NCBI RefSeq assembly: GCF_900099965.1
Contig: NZ_FNDJ01000008.1
Span: forward strand, 62,001 to 126,000
Direction of reading: 5' to 3'
DNA from: Nonomuraea jiangxiensis
GTDB lineage: Bacteria; Actinomycetota; Actinomycetes; Streptosporangiales; Streptosporangiaceae
DNA: 64,000 nt
This document shows positions 9,123-16,343 of the stretch, piece after piece. Each line of letters begins with the position of its first letter. The first letter of the stretch is position 1. A program made the position numbers and the translations under genes. The notes below the pieces were generated by a model. It made no database searches, was not told where the DNA came from, and worked only from the letters and a program-made list of their open reading frames with translations.

Positions 9123-9671
9123 ATGACCGCGGTCACCAACGGAGTGAACGTTCAGGCACTGCTGGACGCACGCGAGGTGCTGAAGGGCGCGCCCGAGGCC
9201 GCGCAGTTCGTCTGGCGGGCGTCCTCCAGATGGCAGAACGGCGTCCACAGCACCACGACGGTCAAGGAGTTCTTCGGTCTCGGGCAGGAGCAGAGTCACA
9301 AGCGCGAAGCGGTCTTCGACGCCGACCATCCCGAGGTCTTCGCGGCGGAGGACAACGGCATCACGCCGATCGAGTACCTCCTCGTCGGCCTGGCGAGCTG
9401 CCTGACGGCCGGGGTGGCCTCCGTCGCGCAGAACCGCGGCATCCAGTTGCGCTCGGTCGAGGCGACGCTCGAAGGCAAGCACGACATCCGCGGGATCCTC
9501 GGCGTCGACGGCGACGTCCGTAACGGTTTCAACGACATCAAGGTGACGTTCAACATCGACGCGGACGCATCGAAGCAGGACATCGAGGCTCTGGTGGCCC
9601 AGTCCCAGAAGCGCTCCGCCGTGTTCGACGCTCTCACCAACCCGACGAACGTCACCGTCGAAGTCGCCTGA
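9123..9671 (+). CDS. OsmC/Ohr-family protein
   Basis: This 182-residue OsmC-like protein belongs to a family of thiol peroxidases acting on organic hydroperoxides and related reactive compounds. The family core is visible: TPIEYLLVGLASCLTAGVASVAQNRG carries the resolving-type Cys in an LASCL context near residue 98. The strand GVDGDVRNGFNDIKVTFNIDAD and the terminal helix with SAVFDALTNPTNVTVEV complete the fold. The first catalytic Cys position is not obvious, as in the OsmC-like branch with one conserved Cys. I start at the ATG at 9123 after GGGCGGGAC rather than at an in-frame ATG 17 codons upstream. The flavoprotein gene follows after 11 bp, so the two are probably cotranscribed. Confidence 0.85.
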   Translation: MTAVTNGVNVQALLDAREVLKGAPEAAQFVWRASSRWQNGVHSTTTVKEFFGLGQEQSHKREAVFDADHPEVFAAEDNGITPIEYLLVGLASCLTAGVASVAQNRGIQLRSVEATLEGKHDIRGILGVDGDVRNGFNDIKVTFNIDADASKQDIEALVAQSQKRSAVFDALTNPTNVTVEVA

Positions 9672-9682
9672 GGAGCCGAGCC

Positions 9683-10921
9683 ATCGAGTCCGTCACGACA
9701 GTCGTCATCGGCGCGGGGCACGCGGGCCTCGCGGCAAGCCATTTCCTCAGCGAACGTTCGATCGATCACGTCGTGCTGGAGCGTGGCGAGGTGGCGAACT
9801 CGTGGCGACGCGAACGCTGGGACTCCTTCCGGCTGCTCACCCCCAACTGGCAGAGCCGCCTGCCGGGCCATCGCTACGAAGGCCCCGATCCCGATGGCTA
9901 CATGACGATGGGGGAAGTGACCGAGTTCATCGAGCGCTTCGCCACGCTCTCCCGTGCTCCCGTCCGGACCGGAACCAATGTCACATCGGTACGACGTACC
10001 GACGACGGATACCAGGTGACGACGAGCCGCGGCGAGATCCGCTGCCGGACCATCGTCATCGCGAGCGGCGCCTGCAACCTTCCGGCGTTGCCGGAGTTCG
10101 CTGACGCGGTGCCGGACTCCGTCGAACAGCTGACACCGTTCGACTACCGTGGCCCCGGCCAGCTCCCCGACGGCGGCGTGCTCGTGGTGGGGGCCTCGGC
10201 CACCGGCGTGCAGCTGGCTGCGGAGCTGCGGCGGTCCGGGCGGCCGGTGATTCTCTCGGTGGGGGAGCATGTGCGGATGCCCCGCACGTACCGCGGACGC
10301 GATGTGTTGTGGTGGATGGACGCCTCGGGCGTGTGGGACGAGCGATTCGATGAGATCGACGATCTCTCGCGGGCCCGGCGACTGCCTTCACCTCAGCTCG
10401 TGGGGACCCCCGAGCGGACGACGCTCGATCTCAACACACTCGCCTCGATGGGGGTCGAGATGGTGGGCCGCTGGGCGGCTGTCCGTGACGGCCGTGCGCT
10501 GTTCTCCGGCGGCCTGCGCAACGTGTTCTCGCTCGCGGACCTCAAGATGGAGCGCTTGCTGGACACGTTCGACGAATGGGCGAAAACGCACGGTCGTGAC
10601 GCCGAGGTGGAGCCCCCTGAGCGCTTCGCGCCGACTCGTGTGCCCGAGGCCGCACGGCTACAGCTTGACCTGCGAAGCGGCGAGGTCATCGCGATCATAT
10701 GGGCGACGGGGTTCCGGCCTGACTACGGATGGCTCGACGTGCCCGTGATCGACGCGAAGGGCCGGCTGCGCCACGAGGGCGGCGTGGTCGACAGCCCGGG
10801 ACTGTACGCGCTGGGGCTGCCCGTGCTGCGGCGGCGCAGGTCCTCGTTCATCCATGGTGTCGAGGCCGACGCGCGCGAGGTGGTCGAACACCTCGCGCGG
10901 CAACTGGCCGTACGCCGGTAA
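9683..10921 (+). CDS. FAD/NAD(P)-binding monooxygenase-like oxidoreductase, apparent ATC start
   Basis: This 412-residue flavoprotein is of the CzcO / flavin-containing monooxygenase type. The N-terminal FAD motif is VVIGAGHAGLAASHFL. A second Rossmann motif, LVVGASATGVQLAAEL, for NADPH lies near residue 165. IWATGFRPDYGWLDVPV is the conserved second FAD motif, and SSFIHGVEADARE closes the fold. The first conventional in-frame start, GTG at 9773, would remove the FAD motif. From 9524 to 9772 this frame has no ATG, GTG or TTG, while AGGAG (9671-9675) lies 7 nt before an ATC at 9683. I therefore annotate the ATC as the start; a CTG at 9668 or a base-call error are alternatives. The gene follows the OsmC gene and may serve in the same detoxification step. 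Confidence 0.78.
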   Translation: MESVTTVVIGAGHAGLAASHFLSERSIDHVVLERGEVANSWRRERWDSFRLLTPNWQSRLPGHRYEGPDPDGYMTMGEVTEFIERFATLSRAPVRTGTNVTSVRRTDDGYQVTTSRGEIRCRTIVIASGACNLPALPEFADAVPDSVEQLTPFDYRGPGQLPDGGVLVVGASATGVQLAAELRRSGRPVILSVGEHVRMPRTYRGRDVLWWMDASGVWDERFDEIDDLSRARRLPSPQLVGTPERTTLDLNTLASMGVEMVGRWAAVRDGRALFSGGLRNVFSLADLKMERLLDTFDEWAKTHGRDAEVEPPERFAPTRVPEAARLQLDLRSGEVIAIIWATGFRPDYGWLDVPVIDAKGRLRHEGGVVDSPGLYALGLPVLRRRRSSFIHGVEADAREVVEHLARQLAVRR

Positions 10922-11209
10922 TTCCGACCCCCGCGGGCGGTTTCCGTCGGACGGTAACGATCGCCCCAGCGGGCTCGTCGTCCCTCACCATGACCCAATC
11001 CTGGCCGATCTGGTGCCCCAGTTCAAAGATCGCTACCCTGGTCTTCCCCGTCAGCGGAGCACCGACATGCGCCGGCAGTACGCCCTTGCCAACGACGGCC
11101 CATGCGACAAAGGATCCTCCTCGTGGCCCCCTGCGGGCACGGTCCAATGCCCCGGCTGGCGGCTCCACCTGACCGGAAAGCCGAGCACCGAACGGGGTGA
11201 ACGGTCAAA
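10922..11209. other. Gap with no supported gene
   Basis: About 290 bp lie between the flavoprotein stop and a gene remnant. Frames are open on both strands, but I recognise no protein and see no start signals. Confidence 0.35.
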
Positions 11210-11538
11210 CACCACCTGTCCCCCGTCCTGACCCCCGGCGAGATGACCAACACGCGGATCCTGGCCAACGCCGGTCAGCGAACGGCACCCTGGAAATCCG
11301 CGATGCCAGGACCGGCCGGGTCATCAAGCGTCACCCGCTGCCCGGCCTCGGCGGTGCCACCGAGACGTTCGTCATGGACTGGCGCGGCGACGACGAGATC
11401 CTGCTCTACATGAGGAGCGTCGAAGGCGGTGACCATCTCGGGTGGTTCCTCTTCGGCTCCACCTCCGGAGAGCTGCGCCGCCTCCCCCGGCTGCCGTCCG
11501 ATCTGGACGCCGTCATCGGCGCGCCGCTGCCTCAGTAA
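11210..11538 (+). pseudogene. Frameshifted remnant of an unidentified gene
   Basis: The last about 85 codons read as a plausible beta-rich protein end (TLEIRDARTGRVIKRHPL ... DWRGDDEILLYMRS ... PLPQ), like the last blade of a propeller. The matching upstream segment LSPVLTPGEMTNTRILANAG lies in another frame and joins it near 11280, so one small indel would link them. No start or ribosome site suits the intact part alone. It stops 7 bp inside the convergent gene on the other strand. The parent family is unknown to me. Confidence 0.4.
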
Positions 11539-12134
11539 GGCGGCAATGGGCGCGCCTGCCCGGTCAGCCGTTGCGCGATGAGCGCCGCGTGTGACAGGGG
11601 CGTCGAGAGGTCTGCTATGTCCCCGTTGGTCGTGTAGTCGAGCAGTACAACGGTTCGGTGGCTGCTCAGCTCGCGGAGCTCGTCGATGAGTTCGCAGGTT
11701 CGGTGGTCGAGCACCCAGTGATAGGTCGGAACGTACACCACACGCCTGGCCTCCTCGTAGCCGAGCAGACGGCCGTCGAGCCGATGACCGAGCGGCGGGC
11801 CGAGTCGTCGGACCGTTCGCTTGATGCCCTTCATCGTGGTGATGTCCAGCTTGGTGAAGTCCTCCTGCTCGGTGGTGAACACCTTCAACGCCTGCCAGAC
11901 GCCTTCGACGGACTGTGAGGTTCGACCCGGATGGCCGGGCACCGGGATGCCGCCATGCGGGTAGAACGGGCTGAGGCGGATCCACGGCTCGTCCGCCCGG
12001 GATGTCACATCGAGAATCAGCGCGTCAGGGAAATCCCGCCGGAGAGTGGTACGACGGCGGCTCGCGACGTGAACAGGCATGGAGGGAGGTTGCCACGCGG
12101 GTGTGACAGTTTCGCTCGAAGTCGCATTTCCCAC
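11532..12134 (-). CDS. Conserved hypothetical protein of about 180-200 residues
   Basis: This gene encodes a soluble protein of up to 200 residues that I cannot assign to a biochemical function. It looks like a genuine conserved actinobacterial protein. Blocks such as ALILDVTSRADEPWIRLSPFYPHGGIPVPG, SVEGVWQALKVF and RRVVYVPTYHWVLDHR have mixed hydrophobic and charged patterning. WxxLKVF next to a lysine/arginine-rich MKGIKRTVRRLG suggests a nucleotide- or nucleic-acid-related role, but that is a guess. The start is uncertain. The GTG at 12134 and an ATG at 12080 (MPVHVASRRRT) are both in frame, and neither has a clear ribosome site. The 3' end overlaps the remnant on the other strand by 7 bp. 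Confidence 0.6.
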   Translation of the reverse strand: MGNATSSETVTPAWQPPSMPVHVASRRRTTLRRDFPDALILDVTSRADEPWIRLSPFYPHGGIPVPGHPGRTSQSVEGVWQALKVFTTEQEDFTKLDITTMKGIKRTVRRLGPPLGHRLDGRLLGYEEARRVVYVPTYHWVLDHRTCELIDELRELSSHRTVVLLDYTTNGDIADLSTPLSHAALIAQRLTGQARPLPPY

Positions 12135-12276
12135 GCTGACCGTCTACTGCCCGCCCGACGTCCCGCTCGGCGCGCCTGCCGCTGCGGCCGGACGGGTCGG
12201 GAACTTTGCCCTGACTTCGCACGTTATCCGCCATGACCTGTGCTGCTGGGACTGAAAGAGCGGAGTCGCGAGGTAA

Positions 12277-12328
12277 GTGGAAGAGTGCAGTACCAGGCCG
12301 GGCATCGGCCCGGCTTGTTGTCTTCCAC
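12277..12328 (+). promoter_or_regulatory. Structured leader element upstream of the CNNM transporter gene
   Basis: A perfect 8-bp outer stem (GTGGAAGA at 12277-12284 with TCTTCCAC at 12321-12328) encloses a perfect 7-bp inner stem (GCCGGGC, loop ATCG, GCCCGGC, 12297-12314). It lies about 185 nt before the transporter start. Two more hairpins follow, one near the CCCGCCGACGGCGGG run and a CCGGC/GCCGG pair just before the ribosome site. I do not recognise a known riboswitch class, but a cation-sensing leader would fit the downstream gene. Confidence 0.4.
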
Positions 12329-12511
12329 CAGCGTCTTCGCACCGGCTGGCCTGCCCGCCTGCGTCCCGCATGGCACAGTACGCGCCCCTTCCCGCCGACG
12401 GCGGGGACGAGGCGCGCCGTTCCTGCGTCGCCGACCACTCGCGTCGGCTGATCGCCTTCCCCTTCGCCGGCCCTGAGCCGGTGTTCACCCGCTTCAAGGA
12501 GCACTTCTGCC

Positions 12512-13843
12512 GTGGACGGCTACGCGTTTCAGCTCGCCCTGGTCCTGGTCCTGGTCATCGTCAACGCGATCTTCGCCGGGAGCGAGATGGCGCTGATCTC
12601 GTTGAGGGAGGGTCAGTTACGCCGACTGGAGAAGCAGAGCGCCGGCGGGAAAGTCCTGGTTCGCCTGGCCCGCGACCCCAACCGGTTCCTGGCCACCATC
12701 CAGCTGGTCATCACGCTGTCCGGGTTCCTGGCTTCGGCCACCGCCGCCGTCACCCTGTCCGAACCGTTGGTGCCGCTGCTCGGCTTCCTCGGCGGCGCCG
12801 CCGGCCCGGTGGCCATCGTGCTGGTGACCATCGTGCTCACCTTCCTCACTCTGGTCTTCGGCGAGCTCGCGCCCAAGCGGGTGGCCATGCAGCGCGCCGA
12901 GACGTGGGCGCTGCTGGCCGCCAGGCCGCTGAGCTTCATCGCCACCATCTCGCGTCCCGTCGTGTGGGCCCTGGCCAAATCCACCGACCTGGCCGTCCGC
13001 CTCATGGGCGGCGACCCTGACCTGCACCGCGAGGAGATCAGCCCGGAGGAGGTCCGCGACCTGGTCGCCACCCACCGCGGCTTCACCCACGAGCAACGCC
13101 TGATCATCTCCGGCGCCGTCGAGATCAGCGAACGCGTGCTACGCGAGGTCCTCGTCTCCCGCCGCGACGTCTTCACGCTGGACGCCGACACCCCCATCGA
13201 CGAGGCACGTCTATCACTGGCCGCCTCCGGTCACTCCCGCGCCCCCATCATCCGGAACAACGCCCTCGACGACGTCGTCGGCATCTGCAACCTGCGCGAC
13301 CTCATCACGCACGACCACACCGACGAGAAGACCGGGGCCACCGCCGCCGACGTCGCGCGCCCGGCGTTCCTGCTGCCTGACAGCCTGCCCGTCGCCGACG
13401 CGTTGCGCCGCTTCATGGCAGAACGCCAGCAGTTCGCCCTCGTCATCGACGAGCACGGCGTCATCGACGGCATCGTCACCCTGGAAGACCTGCTCGAAGA
13501 GGTCGTCGGCGAGATCTACGACGAGACCGACCGCGACAGCATCGACATCCGGCCCGACGCGGACGGCAGCCTGCTGCTGCCCGGCGGCTTCCCCATCCAC
13601 GACCTGCCCGATCTCGACGTACACCTCGAAACCCGCCCCGACGGCGACTACACCACCATCGCCGGCCTCGTCCTGGCCCTGCTCGGCCACGTACCCACCG
13701 CCCCGGGCGAGACCGTCACCACCGGCGACTGGCGGCTGCAGGTCGCGGCCATCGACCGCCACGCCATCACCCAGGTGCGCGTCAGCACCGTCCCCGCCAC
13801 CGCGGCAATCGGCCAGGCACGGGAGTCCGAGCAACCGTCCTAA
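12512..13843 (+). CDS. CNNM/CorC (HlyC-type) cation efflux transporter
   Basis: This 443-residue membrane protein belongs to the CNNM/CorC family, linked to Mg2+ or Co2+ export and often labelled hemolysin. The DUF21/CNNM domain covers about residues 1-190. The first helix FQLALVLVLVIVNAIFAGSEMALISL carries the conserved SEMA-SL pattern, and TLVFGELAPKRVA is the family signature. Two CBS domains follow, about residues 205-335, with VIDEHGVIDGIVTLEDLLEEVVGEI as the second. A CorC_HlyC domain ends the protein (LLLPGGFPIHDLPD ... GDYTTIAGLVLALLGHVP). The GTG start at 12512 has AAGGAG about 10 nt upstream. The CBS pair should bind ATP-Mg and gate transport. The gene stands alone behind a structured leader. 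Confidence 0.9.
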   Translation: MDGYAFQLALVLVLVIVNAIFAGSEMALISLREGQLRRLEKQSAGGKVLVRLARDPNRFLATIQLVITLSGFLASATAAVTLSEPLVPLLGFLGGAAGPVAIVLVTIVLTFLTLVFGELAPKRVAMQRAETWALLAARPLSFIATISRPVVWALAKSTDLAVRLMGGDPDLHREEISPEEVRDLVATHRGFTHEQRLIISGAVEISERVLREVLVSRRDVFTLDADTPIDEARLSLAASGHSRAPIIRNNALDDVVGICNLRDLITHDHTDEKTGATAADVARPAFLLPDSLPVADALRRFMAERQQFALVIDEHGVIDGIVTLEDLLEEVVGEIYDETDRDSIDIRPDADGSLLLPGGFPIHDLPDLDVHLETRPDGDYTTIAGLVLALLGHVPTAPGETVTTGDWRLQVAAIDRHAITQVRVSTVPATAAIGQARESEQPS

Positions 13844-13863
13844 CCACTCTCACAGGACGAAGG

Positions 13864-13889
13864 ACTAGGGATCTCGAAGGGTCCCTAGT
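13864..13889 (+). terminator. Hairpin after the CNNM gene
   Basis: An 8-bp perfect inverted repeat (ACTAGGGA / TCCCTAGT) with a 10-nt loop lies 21 bp after the transporter stop. No T-run follows, which is common for actinobacterial terminators. Confidence 0.5.
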
Positions 13890-14035
13890 ACAAGCCGGCG
13901 GCGACGTCGTCGGGCGGGTTGGTGCAGATGCGCAGATAGCGGCTGTTGGCGTGGCCGGAAGCATGGCGCCCTGCGCCCGCATGACACCTTGTCGTCGGCC
14001 CCGATTTGCGGACGCGGGGTGATCGCATGACGTGG

Positions 14036-14239
14036 TCATCCCGCGGACGGTGACCGCCGAGAACCGATCGTGGCAGAGCCCGCCAGCAGGCCGCCGCGCA
14101 TGTTCAGCGGGATATCGGGATCGGCGATCGCGTCGACACGGCGTTCCCGCGCGGCCTCGATCGCCGCAACGGGCTCCACGCCGGGCACCCAACCGGCGGC
14201 CACGACGCCGAACACCCGCCACAGGCGCGATGACGCCAT
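14036..14239 (-). CDS. Possible small hypothetical protein
   Basis: This 67-codon frame starts at an ATG (14239) with GGAGGA 8 nt upstream, the best start signal in this otherwise empty 520-bp gap. The product begins MASSRLWRVFGVVAAGWVPGV and then reads EPVAAIEAARERRVDAIADPDIPLNMRGG, which looks protein-like but matches no family I know. It could be the truncated N-terminus of a larger gene that lost its remainder towards 13900, since the sequence there decays into frames without start or motif. Confidence 0.35.
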   Translation of the reverse strand: MASSRLWRVFGVVAAGWVPGVEPVAAIEAARERRVDAIADPDIPLNMRGGLLAGSATIGSRRSPSAG

Positions 14240-14315
14240 CAACGAATCCTCCCGCACCGCAGCCGACCGGGCGGCAATCCTGCGCCGTTGACAGGAGGCC
14301 CTTCTGCGAATTATT

Positions 14316-14347
14316 TTGCTTACGTCGTAAGCTTACAGAGTAAGCAA
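14316..14347. promoter_or_regulatory. Tandem TTACnnnGTAA operator before the membrane-protein/TetR genes
   Basis: Two TTAC-N3-GTAA palindromes (14320-14330 and 14333-14343) are separated by GC. Together they sit inside a longer inverted repeat whose ends are TTGCTTAC and GTAAGCAA. The site ends 18 nt before the ATG of the membrane-protein gene, inside its expected promoter and 5' leader. This form is typical of a site binding two TetR-family dimers, and a TetR gene lies 0.8 kb downstream. Confidence 0.7.
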
Positions 14348-14365
14348 ACCACAAGGAGGGACTCC

Positions 14366-14839
14366 ATGAAGAAGATCGCCATGCTCGCCCCGCTGGTCTG
14401 GCTCGGCTGGCTCGTCCTGATCGACTGGGTGCCGATGTTCCCCCTGAACGACCTCGCCGCGATCAGCGCCGAGGACCGGGCGCTCGCGGCGTTAGCCAAC
14501 TATCCGATCCCGCTGCTGATCGCCGGCGCCGTGGCGCTCGACCGAACCTGGACTCGGATCACCGCGATCGTGCTGAGCACGCTGTGCCTGGCCGGACATC
14601 TCATGAGCTGGTGGATCCCGTACTTCGGCCCCGCCACCGCGGCCCAGCGCGCGGACTACCAGAAGTACTACACCGAGACCCTCCGGTTCCTGCCCACCGC
14701 GGGCCATGACGTGGTCATCGACGTCCAGCACACCGTGGTCGCATTGCTCACCCTGGCCATGCTGGCCGCCACCATCGTCTTCGCCATCAGGTCAACCGGC
14801 AGGCTCCCGAAAACCAACCCCGTAACCCCCGCACCGTGA
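14366..14839 (+). CDS. Small integral membrane protein
   Basis: This 157-residue protein has about four predicted membrane helices: MLAPLVWLGWLVLIDWV, LANYPIPLLIAGAVAL, ITAIVLSTLCLAGHLM and the C-terminal VVALLTLAMLAATIVFAI. Between helices 3 and 4 is a polar segment (WWIPYFGPATAAQRADYQKYYTETLRFLPT...GHDVVIDVQHT) that is partly repeated in the decayed gene downstream. AAGGAGGG precedes the ATG at good distance. The gene is probably repressed by the neighbouring TetR protein through the tandem palindrome upstream, which would suit an efflux or stress role. The function is unknown. Confidence 0.75.
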   Translation: MKKIAMLAPLVWLGWLVLIDWVPMFPLNDLAAISAEDRALAALANYPIPLLIAGAVALDRTWTRITAIVLSTLCLAGHLMSWWIPYFGPATAAQRADYQKYYTETLRFLPTAGHDVVIDVQHTVVALLTLAMLAATIVFAIRSTGRLPKTNPVTPAP

Positions 14840-14956
14840 TGAACGCGCCATTGACCGCACGGCCCCCGACCGTGACGGGTGCATCTGAAGGCCGGCCGGC
14901 GTTGTCCGACCTCCCGCGAGGCGCGGCCGGGTGGCGGGCAGAAGAGGAGGCAGCCC

Positions 14957-15128
14957 TACCGCACTTCGGGGTCGGCACGGCCGCGCAGCGCGAGACCTAC
15001 CGCCGCGACTCCGCCCGGCACGCTCAAGAACTTCCGACGGAGGGCAGAACGTGGTCATCGATCTTCAGCACCGCAGGCTTGCCCTGATCATGCTGGGTAC
15101 CACGCCCGCCGTTATGCTGGCTCCATGA
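14957..15128 (+). pseudogene. Decayed partial duplicate of the upstream membrane-protein gene
   Basis: The peptide LPHFGVGTAAQRETYRRD in one frame matches IPYFGPATAAQRADYQKY of the gene at 14366-14839. In another frame GQNVVIDLQHRRLALIML matches GHDVVIDVQHTVVALLTL. The match therefore continues across a frameshift near 15045. The first 95 residues of the ancestor are missing. The remnant's stop overlaps the TetR start as ATGA, so it may have come from a once-functional second copy coupled to the regulator. Confidence 0.65.
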
Positions 15129-15712
15129 AAGGACGTCCGGGGCGGCCCGCGGTTCTGACCCCGGATCGTATCGTGGGCGCGGCGGTCGAGATCCTCGACA
15201 CTGAAGGGCTCGACGCCCTCACCATGCGCCGCCTCGGGACCCGGCTCGGAGTCGCGGCCATGTCCCTCTACCGTCACGTGCCCGGCCGGGACGCGCTCCT
15301 GGCCGAGGTGGTCAACCGCATCTTCGCCGAGTCGGTGGCCGGACGTCCTGAGCAGGCGTCCTGGCCCGAGGCGCTGGCGGCGTTCGGCGTCTCGTACCGG
15401 CAGGTGCTGCTGGCCCATCCCAACGCGGTGCCGCTCCTGGCCACCCACCCCGTGGACGTCGAGCTGGGCCTGCGATTGCTCACGGAACTGCTGTCCGCCT
15501 TTGAAGCGGGCGGGGTCGCACAGGCCGACGCGCTGACGGCCGTGCAGTCAGTCGGCGTGTACGTGCTCGGACACGCCTTGGCGCAGGTCGGCACGCCCCC
15601 CGGAGCCGATCCGGCACCGGCCGCGCCCGAGGAGCCGTTCTACGACGAGTGGTTCATGGCCGGGCTGCTCGCCATGGTCACCGGATTCGAGCAGCGACTC
15701 GCCAGTCGATAG
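15125..15712 (+). CDS. TetR-family transcriptional regulator
   Basis: This 195-residue repressor has an N-terminal helix-turn-helix, about residues 10-57 (TPDRIVGAAVEILDTEGLDALTMRRLGTRLGVAAMSLYRHVPGRDALL), the usual TetR_N pattern with LYRHV in the recognition region. The remaining helical part resembles the TetR_C domain of TetR-type efflux repressors and should bind a ligand and form the dimer. The ATG at 15125 overlaps the stop of the decayed membrane-protein copy (ATGA), which points to former translational coupling. Its likely target is the tandem TTACnnnGTAA site at 14316-14347, giving self-control and control of the membrane protein. Confidence 0.88.
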   Translation: MKGRPGRPAVLTPDRIVGAAVEILDTEGLDALTMRRLGTRLGVAAMSLYRHVPGRDALLAEVVNRIFAESVAGRPEQASWPEALAAFGVSYRQVLLAHPNAVPLLATHPVDVELGLRLLTELLSAFEAGGVAQADALTAVQSVGVYVLGHALAQVGTPPGADPAPAAPEEPFYDEWFMAGLLAMVTGFEQRLASR

Positions 15713-15763
15713 ATCGATCAGGTCCGCGGGCCGGAGGGCGGTAGGGAGCACGGTTCCCGTATG

Positions 15764-16315
15764 TCATCGATGGCGGGCGCGGGAGGCCGCCGCGTGGGCG
15801 CGGTTGGCGCAGCGGGTCGAGCAGAACTGGCGCCTTCCCGGGCGGCTCCGGTCCACGAACACGTCCTCGCACGAGCCCGCCGCGCAGAGGCGGAGCCGTT
15901 CCCAATCGCCCGACGCGGCGATGTCCAGGAGCTCGGCAACGGCGCGTACGGCGATCCGGTCGGCCAGTCCCGTCCCGTCCTGGGCGGCCAGCCGCAGGCG
16001 GGGTGTCCCGGACGAGTCCTGCACGAGCGCCCGCAACGGGAGCTCGTCCACCCATCGGGCCAGCGCACGGGTTCGCTCGGGAGGGTCGCAGGCGAGCATC
16101 GCGCGCAACCGCTCGCGCACCTCCCGAACCTCCTCAAGATCACCCAGGTCGGGCAGTTCCGCGGTTGGGGTGCCGATGCGGAAGGGTTCGTTCAGTTCGG
16201 CGCAGAACCGGTGCAGCGCCGCCACGTCCGGCAATCGTTCGGGGTCGTCCAGCCACTCGTCCCACGTGTTGGCCAGATCGATCGCCACGAGTCCTGTCTC
16301 AGCGAACTGGCGCAT
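15764..16315 (-). CDS. CGNR zinc-finger (ABATE-domain) putative regulator
   Basis: This 183-residue protein combines an N-terminal ABATE domain (about residues 1-120, including LVAIDLANTWDEWLDDPERLPD) with a C-terminal CGNR-type zinc finger (about 135-180). The finger reads LCAAGSCEDVFVDRSRPGRRQFCSTRCANRAHAAASR. The third and fourth ligand block is CANR instead of the consensus CGNR, a common variant. Proteins of this family are thought to be transcription factors responding to small molecules. I start at the ATG at 16315 because AGGAGGAAAG precedes it; the open frame continues 37 codons further without domain sequence. The start lies only 28 bp from the divergent arginase-like gene, which it may control. 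Confidence 0.85.
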   Translation of the reverse strand: MRQFAETGLVAIDLANTWDEWLDDPERLPDVAALHRFCAELNEPFRIGTPTAELPDLGDLEEVREVRERLRAMLACDPPERTRALARWVDELPLRALVQDSSGTPRLRLAAQDGTGLADRIAVRAVAELLDIAASGDWERLRLCAAGSCEDVFVDRSRPGRRQFCSTRCANRAHAAASRARHR

Positions 16316-16343
16316 CCGCTTTCCTCCTGTTACCGTCACGAGT

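Noticed and set aside
12025..12504. A 159-codon minus-strand frame over the CNNM leader
   Set aside because: No start signal or domain, and the plus strand shows paired stems and the true ribosome site in this interval.
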